Source of the DNA: Herbaspirillum sp. LeCh32-8
GTDB taxonomy: Bacteria; Pseudomonadota; Gammaproteobacteria; Burkholderiales; Burkholderiaceae_D
Length of the DNA: 64,000 nt
Direction of reading: 5' to 3'
NCBI RefSeq assembly: GCF_017814915.1
Contig: NZ_JAGIPZ010000008.1
Location: 62,001-126,000 of the forward strand
Shown piece by piece: positions 49,829-57,944 of the stretch. Made by a program: the position numbers and the translations under genes. Below the pieces are notes generated by a model. That model was not told the origin of the DNA. It did no database searches and worked only from the letters and a program-made list of their open reading frames with translations. Position 1 is the first letter of the stretch, and each line of letters starts with the position of its first letter.

Positions 49829-49850
49829 AAACGCCGCCATTTCATGGCGG
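49829..49850 (+). terminator. Possible terminator of the GntR gene
   Basis: GCCGCCAT / ATGGCGGC hairpin with a 3-base loop shortly after the stop. A pyrimidine-rich tail (ATTCCCCCTTCTTTTTC) follows instead of a clean T-run. Confidence 0.5.
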
Positions 49851-49921
49851 CATTCCCCCTTCTTTTTCATCCTGACGACATCGGGATCGAAGATCGCCCA
49901 GCCGCCTCACAGCAACATCAA

Positions 49922-50222
49922 CGTCACTGGATCCCGGCCTACGCCGGGATGACGGTGGATGGGCGAACGCAGGCGTAGCGAATCAGCGTTTGCGCTGCTG
50001 CAAGCATTTCAACTGACTACGTCATCCTGACGAAAGTCAGGATCCAGTCTCTTTCGATGTGCCCGAATACATTATTCAAAAACGAAAGACACTGGATCCC
50101 GGCCTGCGCCGGGATGACGGTGGATGGGAGATCGCAGGTGCGGCAAATCAGCGTTTGCGCTGTTGCAGGCACTTCATTGACGACGTCATCCTGACGAAAG
50201 TCAGGATCCAGTGTCTTGTGAT
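49922..50222. repeat. Duplicated REP-like element
   Basis: Two similar units of about 130 bp (49926-50057 and 50089-50219) fill the 425-bp gap. Each has a GGATCCCGGCC..GCCGGGATGACG palindrome at one end and a GTCATCCTGACGAAAGTCAGGATCCAGT palindrome at the other. A shared middle contains AATCAGCGTTTGCGCTG. The heads match the REP-like units at 5830 and 27139. No gene lies here. Confidence 0.8.
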
Positions 50223-50235
50223 GCGCCTGGACGCA

Positions 50236-51135
50236 TTACAACTGCCGCTCGCTTTCAAAAAAGCGCTCGCCGCCGTCCAGCGGATCCATGAAGAACAATG
50301 AGCGCGCCAGCAGCTTGAGCGGCTTGTCGAGATCATCGGCCACGCCCATCGGCACGGCGTTTGGATAGAACAGGTCGTTGACGATGGGAATGCCCAGCGA
50401 GGCCATGTGCACCCGCAGCTGGTGACGCCGGCCGGTGACCGGCTCCAGGCGGTACAGCCCCAGCGCGTTGCGCGCTTCGATCAGCGAAATATAGGTTTCC
50501 GAATTGGGTTCGCCCGGGGCTTCGTGCATCTTGAAGAACTGCTCCGGGATCTCCTCCACCCGGCTGCGGTGCACGCGCGGCAGCTCCAGATCGGCCCGCA
50601 ACGGCGCCACTGCCTCATACACCTTGAACATGGAGCGCTGCTGGAACATCGACTGATATTTGCCGCGACTGGCGGGATTGTGCGAGAACACGATCACGCC
50701 GGCGGTTTCTCGGTCGAGGCGGTGGATGGGCACCAGGTCCTCGAAGCCGGTCGCCTTCTTCAGGCGCACCAGCAGGGTCTCCTGCACGAAGCGTCCGGTC
50801 GGGATCACCGGCAGGAAGTGCGGCTTGTCGGCCACGACGAGGTGATCGTCCACCAGCAGGATCTTTTCTTCCACCGGGATACGCGCCTCGCCCTGCGGCA
50901 GCTCGCGGTAGTAGAAGATGCAGTCGCCGCTGCGATAGGGCGACGCCGGCTGCAACGCCTCGCCATGCTGGTTGCGCACCTCGCCGCGCAGCAAGCGCTC
51001 GTGCCACGCCTGCGCAGGCACGGCGGTGAAGCGCTCGACCAGGAAGGACAGCATGTCGGGCCACGGCCCTGGCTGCAGCCAGAGGTAGCTGGGTGAAAGG
51101 CCGTCGCGCACCGGTAACGTGGGCGTGGGCCTCAT
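50236..51135 (-). CDS. RluA-family pseudouridine synthase
   Basis: A 299-residue RNA pseudouridine synthase. HRLDRETAGVIVFS contains the catalytic Asp of the RluA/RluC/RluD class, and TGRRHQLRVHMASLGIPI is the second family motif. It lacks a clear S4 domain and has its own N-terminal segment (LSFLVERFTAVPAQAWHERLLRGEV). Substrate RNA unknown. Its ATG overlaps the hipA stop (ATGA), so it would be translated from the hipBA transcript, which is unusual. Confidence 0.9.
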   Translation of the reverse strand: MRPTPTLPVRDGLSPSYLWLQPGPWPDMLSFLVERFTAVPAQAWHERLLRGEVRNQHGEALQPASPYRSGDCIFYYRELPQGEARIPVEEKILLVDDHLVVADKPHFLPVIPTGRFVQETLLVRLKKATGFEDLVPIHRLDRETAGVIVFSHNPASRGKYQSMFQQRSMFKVYEAVAPLRADLELPRVHRSRVEEIPEQFFKMHEAPGEPNSETYISLIEARNALGLYRLEPVTGRRHQLRVHMASLGIPIVNDLFYPNAVPMGVADDLDKPLKLLARSLFFMDPLDGGERFFESERQL

Positions 51136-52469
51136 CCCTGCTCTCCGCGCCGCGCCTCTTTGCGCGCTGCGCGACGGCGCCATGCCTGCACGCTGGCGTT
51201 GCCGTCGATATGTTTGAGCAATTTGGCGCGCTGGTCGTCGGTGAAAGGCAATTGCCCGATCAATGCCGGCCATTGCGTCATGGCGCGTTCCACCGTTTCC
51301 ACCAGCACCGCCTGCAGCTTGGGCTCGGGAATGTTCCAGATGTTGGCCAGCCGGCGCAGGATGGCCGGCGTCAGCAGCTGCTTGCCCTTCTGCCCCGGCA
51401 CGAAGGCCAGCGCATGACCGTCGCCGCCGACATAGGCGGCGTAAGCGACGATATCGTAGGCCGGCGACAGCACCGCCTCCTGCGGCTTGCGGTACAACAG
51501 GCTGAAGTTCTTCAGGTGCGCGTCGAAGTTGCCGAGCAGCTCGTTGACCTTGATCCGGCGCAGCAGCTCGAACACATCCTCGACGCCGCGCGCGCTGCGC
51601 TCAGCCAGCACCACGCCGATGGCTGCATAGGTGCCGACGTACTTGGCGCCGGGCGCGGTGCCGGTGACCTGGGCAAAGTCTTCCATGTGCAGGCGGGTCG
51701 TCGGCGTGGGTGCATCGCGGTCGAAACGATGCACCAACAAAAACCGGCTGGCGTCGTTGCGCAAGCCGAACGGCAGATGCTCGGCAATCGCTGACAGCGG
51801 CTCCAGCTCAAACTTGCAGGTATCGACGCCAGCCGCGGCGGCCAGCGTCAGGGAGGCGAATTCGACCTGCGGCATGTTGGGATAGTCGGTGGCCGGCAGC
51901 TTGGCGATGAAGTGCGCGCCGGCGCGGTCGCGCGAACGCATCACGTAGCGCCCGCCGGCCTGCCGCACCAGCGCCAGCTTGGGCTGCACGCCGGAGAGCG
52001 ACTCCCCGCCCGGCACCGGGAGCTGGCCGGAGCTCATCTCGTAGCTGTCATGCCCCTGGCCCAGCAATCGGCCCAGGCCGCGTTCGTCCAGCTCCTCGGC
52101 CACTGCCGAGACGTCTCCCGGCAGGTCTTTGCCGCAATAGGCCAGCAGACCGAACTCGTCGTCCGGCGCCAGGCCGGCGCGCTGCACCAAATGCTTGCGC
52201 AACTGGCCCTCGGGCAGCAGGTTCTGGAAGAACGGCGGCAGGCCGCCGCGGCCGTCGCCGCGATTGGCGGCCAACGTGGGATCAAGCAGCTGGGCGCGGG
52301 TGCGTTCCTCGCTCGCCGCGCTGTACAGCTGGGACAGGATGGGACGCGACGCGCCCTGGATGGCGTAATCGTCATCGAAACGGAAGTAGCAGCGGCCGTC
52401 GTCCAGCGCGAACAGCGAGCCGGCATCGACGGCGCCCAGGCGAATGCGCAGGGAACGCAGCATGCTCAT
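51132..52469 (-). CDS. hipA: HipA-like serine/threonine kinase toxin
   Basis: A 445-residue HipA-family kinase. SGVQPKLAL is the Gly/Ser nucleotide-binding loop. GNFDAHLKNFSLLY matches the NxDxHxKN catalytic loop and SPAYDIVAYA the Mg-binding Asp segment. Relatives phosphorylate glutamyl-tRNA synthetase and induce persistence. An N-terminal subdomain (GRCYFRFDDDYAIQGASRPIL) is part of the same chain, so this is full-length HipA. The start overlaps the hipB stop. The C-terminus is Arg-rich. Confidence 0.9.
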   Translation of the reverse strand: MSMLRSLRIRLGAVDAGSLFALDDGRCYFRFDDDYAIQGASRPILSQLYSAASEERTRAQLLDPTLAANRGDGRGGLPPFFQNLLPEGQLRKHLVQRAGLAPDDEFGLLAYCGKDLPGDVSAVAEELDERGLGRLLGQGHDSYEMSSGQLPVPGGESLSGVQPKLALVRQAGGRYVMRSRDRAGAHFIAKLPATDYPNMPQVEFASLTLAAAAGVDTCKFELEPLSAIAEHLPFGLRNDASRFLLVHRFDRDAPTPTTRLHMEDFAQVTGTAPGAKYVGTYAAIGVVLAERSARGVEDVFELLRRIKVNELLGNFDAHLKNFSLLYRKPQEAVLSPAYDIVAYAAYVGGDGHALAFVPGQKGKQLLTPAILRRLANIWNIPEPKLQAVLVETVERAMTQWPALIGQLPFTDDQRAKLLKHIDGNASVQAWRRRAARKEARRGEQG

Positions 52470-52771
52470 GGCCGTTCTCCTTGCTGCATCAGTTGCTGCA
52501 GTCGCTGCGCCAGCTCGGTCTGGCTGCCGGCCTGGTCGGCGTGCTCGGCGGCGCGCATGTCGGCCGCCTGCTGCGGCACCAGGAGCAGCTCCAACTCCAG
52601 CTCGCTGCACAGGGACAGCAACTTGCCGAGCTCAATATTGCCCTTGCCGGTTTCCAGCGCCAACAAGGTATTGCGATGCATGCCGGCCCGGTCGGCCAGT
52701 TCGATGGCGGTCAGGTTCCGGGCCTTGCGCGCTGCGCGGATGCGGGCGCCGATGTCTTGCAGGCTGATCAT
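52466..52771 (-). CDS. hipB: HipB-like XRE antitoxin
   Basis: A 101-residue DNA-binding protein with an XRE helix-turn-helix (about 5-60), including ARKARNLTAIELADRAGMHRNTLLALETG. A Gln/Ala-rich C-terminal tail that could contact HipA follows. It should neutralise HipA and repress the operon. A clear inverted repeat overlaps the promoter 14-39 bp upstream. The ATG at 52771 overlaps no other gene. Confidence 0.9.
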   Translation of the reverse strand: MISLQDIGARIRAARKARNLTAIELADRAGMHRNTLLALETGKGNIELGKLLSLCSELELELLLVPQQAADMRAAEHADQAGSQTELAQRLQQLMQQGERP

Positions 52772-52784
52772 GATGATCCAATAA

Positions 52785-52810
52785 AATGTTCTTTCTATCT
52801 ATAGAACATT
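52785..52810. promoter_or_regulatory. HipB operator palindrome
   Basis: AATGTTCT (52785-52792) and AGAACATT (52803-52810) are perfect 8-bp inverted arms spaced by 10 bases. They overlap the -10 box and transcript start of hipBA, as expected for autorepression. Confidence 0.78.
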
Positions 52811-52835
52811 ATATTGGTCAAAATGAGGACGTCAA
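52808..52835 (-). promoter_or_regulatory. hipBA promoter
   Basis: On the minus strand TTGACG, a 16-base spacer and a perfect TATAAT precede hipB. The -10 lies at the inner edge of the operator palindrome. Confidence 0.72.
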
Positions 52836-52960
52836 ATCCATTTAATCAGGCATTAAGTAAAAAGACCAATTAAATATACATTCATATTCTTCTGTTGCAC
52901 GGAGGGCGCTTGCCTCGCCCCATGCCCTCGCCTACACCAGCATGCGCCATGGCTGGCCCC

Positions 52961-52989
52961 AAAAAAAATCGCAGCCCGAAGGCTGCGAT
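52961..52989 (-). terminator. Rho-independent terminator of the first 62-residue protein gene
   Basis: ATCGCAGCC / GGCTGCGAT stem (52968-52989) with a CGAA loop. On the minus strand it is followed by eight T. Confidence 0.92.
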
Positions 52990-53013
52990 TTTCAAACCTG
53001 ACAAGACGGCAAA

Positions 53014-53202
53014 TCAGGCGGTCGTGTTGATGTTGCGACCGATGTTCGGGTTGGCCGGAACGGGCGGCAGTGCCTGCAGCACGCCGATTGCCGCGGCAGC
53101 CTGGGTATTGAGCGCCTTCTTCAGCATCAGGACATTGACCTGATCCGAAGTCTGCGCCGATGCCATGCTGGTGGCCAACGATGCGATTTGAGAAACATCC
53201 AT
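53014..53202 (-). CDS. YjfB-family putative motility protein
   Basis: A 62-residue protein. MDVSQIASLATSMASAQTSD..VLMLKKALNTQAAAAIGVL is the YjfB family pattern, and the tail is PANPNIGRNINTTA. YjfB-like proteins are linked to flagellar regulons but have no defined function. AAGGAG precedes the ATG. A sigma28-like promoter lies 59-85 bp upstream and a strong terminator downstream, so it is a one-gene unit. The C-terminal tail nearly matches that of the next small gene (53519-53707). Confidence 0.8.
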   Translation of the reverse strand: MDVSQIASLATSMASAQTSDQVNVLMLKKALNTQAAAAIGVLQALPPVPANPNIGRNINTTA

Positions 53203-53260
53203 AGACGACTCCTTCGAGGGAAAGTCACCGCCCGGCCGGATTGCGACAGGCAGTATCTGC

Positions 53261-53287
53261 ATAACGGCATTCAAACCTGTTTCTTTA
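53261..53287 (-). promoter_or_regulatory. Sigma28 (FliA)-like promoter 1
   Basis: On the minus strand TAAAGAAA, 11 bases, then GCCGTTAT. The flagellar consensus is TAAAGTTT-N11-GCCGATAA, so spacing is exact and 11 of 16 positions match. Confidence 0.68.
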
Positions 53288-53451
53288 CATCAATCAAGAA
53301 ATTAAAAGGCATGTTTCAAACTTCTTTCATGACACCTTCGGCATTTCCCTAAGGAAATTTTTAAGAAAAGGCAGGCACCGTTAAGGGTTGGACGCCATCC
53401 CCACCGATTGTTCACAGCGCGGCCGTAGCGCGTCACTTGTCATCGATGAAA

Positions 53452-53481
53452 CAAAAAAAATCGCATCCCGAGGGATGCGAT
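53452..53481 (-). terminator. Rho-independent terminator of the second 62-residue protein gene
   Basis: ATCGCATCCC / GGGATGCGAT stem (53460-53481) with a GA loop, followed on the minus strand by a T-run of eight. Confidence 0.92.
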
Positions 53482-53518
53482 TCCAGTCCACTACGATGCG
53501 TGGCGGCCTGTCTTTGGC

Positions 53519-53707
53519 CTAGGCGATCGTATTGATGATGCGGCCTATGTTGACATTGGTGGGCAAGCGGCTCACCACCGAAGCGACGCCGACGACGTCG
53601 TCCACCGCTTCCTTGGCGACCTTGCCCAGGTCAATGCCGACGGACTGCGCCGCCTTGTCGGCCAGCCAGGCGACTGCGACGCCGCTGGCGATAGTTGCCA
53701 TCTCCAT
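53519..53707 (-). CDS. 62-residue protein sharing the YjfB-like C-terminal tail
   Basis: A 62-residue protein, MEMATIASGVAVAWLADKAAQ..., whose body differs from the YjfB protein at 53014: it has GIDLGKVAKEAVDDVVGVASVV instead of the LKKA helix. It ends PTNVNIGRIINTIA, matching PANPNIGRNINTTA at 9 of 14 positions including NIGR and INT. Both are exactly 62 residues, monocistronic and minus-strand. A weaker sigma28-like promoter lies upstream. Function unknown; a flagellum-linked role is inferred from the promoter and the neighbour. Confidence 0.7.
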   Translation of the reverse strand: MEMATIASGVAVAWLADKAAQSVGIDLGKVAKEAVDDVVGVASVVSRLPTNVNIGRIINTIA

Positions 53708-53791
53708 AGAAACTCCTTCGTTGAAGTGCAACCGGACCATCGCGCAAATCGCCAGTGCATTCGCCGGTTCTTTACGCCATGGGCACATGTG

Positions 53792-53818
53792 TTAGCGGCA
53801 AGCATACCTCCAGCCTTA
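53792..53818 (-). promoter_or_regulatory. Sigma28-like promoter 2
   Basis: On the minus strand TAAGGCTG, 11 bases, then GCCGCTAA. The -10 part matches 7 of 8 consensus bases and the spacing is exact; the -35 part is weaker (5 of 8). Confidence 0.5.
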
Positions 53819-53940
53819 ACAGTGATTGGCAGCTCCTTACCTTAATTTGCAGTTGTTAATTTACACGCGGCGTTGAGGCGCTACACTTCGCCCGCTACAC
53901 TTGCCGCCTTTGCGCCTTCTGCTTTCAACCAAGATCCAAG

Positions 53941-56025
53941 ATGCTGCCCGCACTCGAACACATCGCCTCCGATCCGCTGTCCACCGAGCTCTCCGGCATC
54001 GCCGCGCTGGCCGCATCATTGCGCCCGCCGCGCAAGACCGAGCCGCAGGCCGCCGCCGGCAAGGTGCGCGCCCTCGCCCAACTGCTGCGCGACCGGCCCG
54101 AACTTGCTGCCGCCTTGCGCAGCCACCTGCTGCATCTGTTGTCGACGCGCCGGCAGGTCAGCCTTTACACCGACACCGGCATCTTCTCCAACGACGGCTT
54201 TTTCCATGAACTGCGCCGACGCATCGCCTATCGCGTGCTCCCGCCGGCGCTGGACGAGCGCAATCTGCAGGACTGCCTGGACATCGTCTTCCCTCATGAA
54301 GACGACTACCTGTGGCTGCAGGCCGTGCCGTTCGACGACTGGGAAGCGCTTTGGCAAGCCGTTGCCGGCGCGGCGTTGCCCGAACCGCTGCACCAGGCCA
54401 GCGCCAGCGACCGCGGCAAGACGCTCACCGAGCTGCTGCAGGCGATCCAGGTGCTGTCCTACCGGATCAGCGCCATCGGCACGCAACCCGAGCTGGTGCG
54501 CGTCTACAGCGACGTCAAGGCCTTCGAATCGCCGTTCCTGATGCAAAACGTGGAGCTGCACGGCTGGCTGGAAAGCTACCGCCGGCGCCTGCAGGACGAG
54601 ACCGCGCCGATGGAGGACACGCGTCATGTGCTGGTGCTGCTGGACCAGTGCCAGGAAGTGATCGACCGCATCCGCAAGCAGACCCTGCGCATCGGCACCA
54701 GCGTCTCGCTGACCTACCGCATGCTGCGCCTGGAACAGACCCTGCAGCGGCTGCGCCAGCTGCTGGCGCTGGCCGAGCCGCATGCGCAGGCAATCACGGC
54801 AGCGGACAAGGCGTTGGCCGGCGTCGGCGCCGGTTCTGCGCAGCAGCGCCGCACCGGCCTGGCGCTGGGCCTGGAGCTGGTCGAGGCCCACAACCGCAAG
54901 TACACGCTGCGCGGCCTGCTGGCCGGCAATATCAACCTGCTGGCGCGCAATATCACCGAGAACGCCAGCCGCACCGGCGAGCACTACATCGCCGACAACC
55001 GCCGCGAGTTCGGCGCCATGTATCGCTCGGCCGCCGGCGCCGGCTTCATCATCGGCTTCATGGCGATGATCAAGATCCTGTTCTCCTACCTGCATGCGGC
55101 GCCGCTGGTGGAGGCCTTCCTCTACAGCATGAATTATTCGCTGGGCTTCATGCTGATCCACGTGCTGCACTTCACCGTGGCCACCAAGCAGCCGGCGATG
55201 ACGGCTTCGCGCATCGCCGCCGACCTGCACCGCAGCGGCGACGGCCGCAACCTCGACATCGACAGCCTGGTGGACGTGATCGTGAAGGTGTTTCGCACCC
55301 AGTTCATCGCGGTGCTGGGCAACCTGACGATTGCCTTCCCGGTGGCTTACCTGCTGGCGGCCGGCTACTTCGGGCTGGCCGGCACGCACTTCGTCGATGC
55401 GGACAAGGCCGGCCACCTGCTGCACGACCTCGATCCGATCGGCAGCCTGGCGCTGTTCCACGCCGCCATCGCCGGCGTCTGCCTGTTCCTGGCCGGCCTG
55501 ATCTCGGGTTATTACGACAACAAGGCGCTCTACACCCGCATGGCGCAGCGCGTGGTGCGGGCGCGCTGGCTGACCGGCGTGATCGGCCGGCGCGGCGCGC
55601 AAAAGCTGGGGACATACCTGGAGACAGGCCTGGGCGGCCTGATGGGCAACTTCTATTTCGGCATCATGCTGGGCACCATCGGCACCGTCGGTTTCCTGCT
55701 GGGCCTGCCGATCGACATCCGCCACATCACCTTCTCGGCGGCCAACCTGGCCATCGCGATGGAGGCGCTGCAATGGCATGTGGGGATGTCCACCTTCGTG
55801 CTCAGCGCGGCAGGCGTGCTGGCGGTGGGCGCGGTCAATCTGTGGGTGAGCTTTTCGCTGGCGCTGTTCGTGGCGCTGAGGTCGCGCCAGGTGCGTTTCC
55901 GCCAGGGCGGCAAACTGGTGAAGGCCCTGCTCTCACGGCTGCTGAAAAATCCGGGATCTTTCTTCTGGCCGCCGAAGGATCTGCCCGCCGACGCCGCAAC
56001 GACGGATGAGGCAAGACACCCCTGA
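53941..56025 (+). CDS. COG4389 membrane protein (annotated elsewhere as site-specific recombinase)
   Basis: A 694-residue protein. The N-terminal 330 residues are soluble and helical. From about 355 there are several strongly hydrophobic segments (AGAGFIIGFMAMIKILF, IAVLGNLTIAFPVAYLLAAG, GVCLFLAGLISGYYD, NFYFGIMLGTIGTVGFLLGL, GVLAVGAVNLWVSFSLALFVAL). Databases label this family site-specific recombinase after an old neisserial Gcr report. No serine- or tyrosine-recombinase motif is seen here, and its topology fits a membrane protein. Real function unknown. Confidence 0.8.
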   Translation: MLPALEHIASDPLSTELSGIAALAASLRPPRKTEPQAAAGKVRALAQLLRDRPELAAALRSHLLHLLSTRRQVSLYTDTGIFSNDGFFHELRRRIAYRVLPPALDERNLQDCLDIVFPHEDDYLWLQAVPFDDWEALWQAVAGAALPEPLHQASASDRGKTLTELLQAIQVLSYRISAIGTQPELVRVYSDVKAFESPFLMQNVELHGWLESYRRRLQDETAPMEDTRHVLVLLDQCQEVIDRIRKQTLRIGTSVSLTYRMLRLEQTLQRLRQLLALAEPHAQAITAADKALAGVGAGSAQQRRTGLALGLELVEAHNRKYTLRGLLAGNINLLARNITENASRTGEHYIADNRREFGAMYRSAAGAGFIIGFMAMIKILFSYLHAAPLVEAFLYSMNYSLGFMLIHVLHFTVATKQPAMTASRIAADLHRSGDGRNLDIDSLVDVIVKVFRTQFIAVLGNLTIAFPVAYLLAAGYFGLAGTHFVDADKAGHLLHDLDPIGSLALFHAAIAGVCLFLAGLISGYYDNKALYTRMAQRVVRARWLTGVIGRRGAQKLGTYLETGLGGLMGNFYFGIMLGTIGTVGFLLGLPIDIRHITFSAANLAIAMEALQWHVGMSTFVLSAAGVLAVGAVNLWVSFSLALFVALRSRQVRFRQGGKLVKALLSRLLKNPGSFFWPPKDLPADAATTDEARHP

Positions 56026-56029
56026 TGCC

Positions 56030-56914
56030 TCAGTTGGCCGGCTTGGCCGGCGGCAGCAGCTCCAGCTGTTCGTATACCGAGCTGGCGATGCGCGAGAGCT
56101 CATTGCGCGGGATGCCGCCCGAGAGCGCATAGCCGAACTGGCCGTCGATCCAGTAGAACACGTTGACCCTGCCCTCCTGGACAAAGCGGAAGCCGGTGCC
56201 CTGGCTTTGCACCTGGTCGCGCGAGACGTACAGCGTCAGGCGCTGGCCGCCGGCGTCCTGATACATGAACTGGGCCACCGGCCCGCTCTGGCCCGGCAGC
56301 AGGCGTCCGCCAATCAGGTCGTAGCCCAGCGGCGCCAGCTTGGGCGCGCGCACGTTGGCGCCGATGCGGCGCGACAGCCAGGTGACCAGCGCCTGCTCCT
56401 GGTCCGCGCCGACCTCCACCGGACGGCGCAGGTCGGGACTGTAGACGTTGTGCGCCACTGCAGCCTGGCGCGCCAATGTTATAGGCGCCGCCACCATCTG
56501 CGATCGCGCGCCGGGCCACCATTGCATGCCGCCCTCACCGCTTGCGTCATGCAACATCCAGCCGCCGACGCCGCCGGCCAGCGCCAGCAGCACCATGGCC
56601 GCATGACGCAGCCAGGATGCGCTGTTGGCGGCCTCGCTTTCGTGTCCGGGGCGCGCGCCGAGGCCGGCATCGCCGCGGCGCTCGGCCGATTGCGCAAATC
56701 CCGCGAGCCTGGATGGCACCGGCTCGTCCAGCACCTCTCCATACAGGGCCTGCAAGGATTCATTCTGGCGTTGGTAGGCGCGCACGCGCTCCAGCGCATC
56801 GCGATGCTCTTGCTCCTGCTCCAGCCACGCGGCGATCTCGCGCGCACGCGCCGACGGCAATTGGCCGTCCACGTAGGCATGCAGTTCGTCTTCCCTGATC
56901 ACCGGATTGTTCAT
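56030..56914 (-). CDS. Transmembrane anti-sigma factor
   Basis: A 294-residue anti-sigma factor. The N-terminal cytoplasmic domain has the ASD-like start DELHAYVDGQLPSARAREIAAWLE but no Cys, so the zinc HxxxCxxC motif is absent. A single membrane helix spans about 101-121. The periplasmic part (about 125-294) has LLPGQSGPVAQFMYQD and FYWIDGQFGYALSGGIPR. It should hold the ECF sigma at the membrane. It overlaps the sigma gene by 4 bases. Confidence 0.85.
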   Translation of the reverse strand: MNNPVIREDELHAYVDGQLPSARAREIAAWLEQEQEHRDALERVRAYQRQNESLQALYGEVLDEPVPSRLAGFAQSAERRGDAGLGARPGHESEAANSASWLRHAAMVLLALAGGVGGWMLHDASGEGGMQWWPGARSQMVAAPITLARQAAVAHNVYSPDLRRPVEVGADQEQALVTWLSRRIGANVRAPKLAPLGYDLIGGRLLPGQSGPVAQFMYQDAGGQRLTLYVSRDQVQSQGTGFRFVQEGRVNVFYWIDGQFGYALSGGIPRNELSRIASSVYEQLELLPPAKPAN

Positions 56915-57477
56915 TTCACCACCTTCAGCGCGGCCGCGCCCCCTGCGCCCGAAGGATCGGGACGCACTTCCCTGCCGCCTTCCATCAACAGGCGCAGCCG
57001 CTCGCGAGCGCGCGAGAGCCGCGACATCACCGTCCCCACCGGGATGCCCAGCGTGCCGGCAACGTCTTCATAGCGCATGCCTTCCAGCACCACCAGCAGC
57101 AGGATCTCGCGCTGTTCGGCCGGCAGCAGTTGCATGGCCGCCTCCAGATCCAGCGCCAGGCTGCGCTCGGCCGGCATCACATAGGCCGAGGCCAGCTCGG
57201 CTTCATCCAGCTCCACCGTCGCCAGCGCGGGCTTGCGACGCTGGTCGGCGTGCAGGTTGTGCATGATGGCGAACAGCCAGGGACGCATGTCGCTGCCGCG
57301 CTGCCAGCTGTCCAGCTTGTGCCAGCCGCGCTCCAGCGTGTCCTGCACCAGGTCGTCGGCGTCATTGCGGTCGCCCACCAGGGCGCGAGCATAGCGACGC
57401 AGGCGCGGCAGGCAGGCGAGCATCAACTGCTCGTCTTCCTGTCGCATCCGGTCTGGCGCAGCCTTGCGTCCGAACAT
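56911..57477 (-). CDS. ECF-type sigma factor
   Basis: A 188-residue ECF sigma. Region 2 has GDRNDADDLVQDTLERGW and region 4 has LPAEQREILLLVVLEGMRYEDVAGTLGIPVGTVMSRLSRARERL with a helix-turn-helix. The C-terminal tail is short and Gly/Ala-rich. It is encoded 34 bp after the COG4315 gene and overlaps the anti-sigma gene, a classic arrangement. A matching ECF-type promoter lies before the COG4315 gene. Confidence 0.92.
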   Translation of the reverse strand: MFGRKAAPDRMRQEDEQLMLACLPRLRRYARALVGDRNDADDLVQDTLERGWHKLDSWQRGSDMRPWLFAIMHNLHADQRRKPALATVELDEAELASAYVMPAERSLALDLEAAMQLLPAEQREILLLVVLEGMRYEDVAGTLGIPVGTVMSRLSRARERLRLLMEGGREVRPDPSGAGGAAALKVVK

Positions 57478-57511
57478 GGGGGGCGGTTTCCTGTGAGCTT
57501 GCCGGCGGGCC

Positions 57512-57892
57512 TTATTGCTTGACTACGTGCCAGATGTCCTTGAAGTTGTCGCCGGCGCGGTCGCCTGGCTGTTTGTCCTGCTCGTACAGGTACAGCGGCT
57601 TGCCTTGGTAGGCCAGCTGGGCGCTGCCGTCGTCGCGGGTCACGGTGGAGTACGGAGCAGCCGGCGTGCCCATCGGGGCGACCGGCGGCCACAGCTTGGC
57701 GCAGGGACCGTTGCAGACGCTCTTGCCGCTGTTGGCGGTGTCCTTGTCGAAGGTGTAGACCGTCATGCCCTTGGCATCGACCAGCACGCCGTTCATGGCC
57801 TTGACGCCGGCGCTCTGGGCCGAAGCCGGCAGCGAGGCGACGGCGCAGACCAGTGCCGCGACGGACATCAGGGAGGTAGCGAGCAGTTTCAT
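57512..57892 (-). CDS. Secreted COG4315 repeat protein
   Basis: A 126-residue exported protein with a signal peptide cleaved near PASAQ; there is no lipobox Cys. It has two copies of the family repeat, GMTVYTFDKD and GKPLYLYEQD, and the conserved pair VCNGPCAKLWPP. Such proteins often precede ECF sigma/anti-sigma genes. Function unknown; the Cys pair and aromatic repeat might bind a cofactor or metal. The start MKLLATS (57892) is chosen; five upstream codons are possible. Confidence 0.82.
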   Translation of the reverse strand: MKLLATSLMSVAALVCAVASLPASAQSAGVKAMNGVLVDAKGMTVYTFDKDTANSGKSVCNGPCAKLWPPVAPMGTPAAPYSTVTRDDGSAQLAYQGKPLYLYEQDKQPGDRAGDNFKDIWHVVKQ

Positions 57893-57944
57893 GTCATTTC
57901 CTTTCATGATCGGGTTGCGCGGTGTGCCGTACCCATGCCGAGGT

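Noticed and set aside
49922-50222. CRISPR array at the repeated palindromes
   Set aside because: Only two units of about 130 bp with conserved middle sequence, no short regular repeats with unique spacers and no cas genes.
53941-56025. Mobile element based on the recombinase family name
   Set aside because: No recombinase motif, att-like repeats, integrase or cargo genes nearby; the protein is a multi-pass membrane protein.
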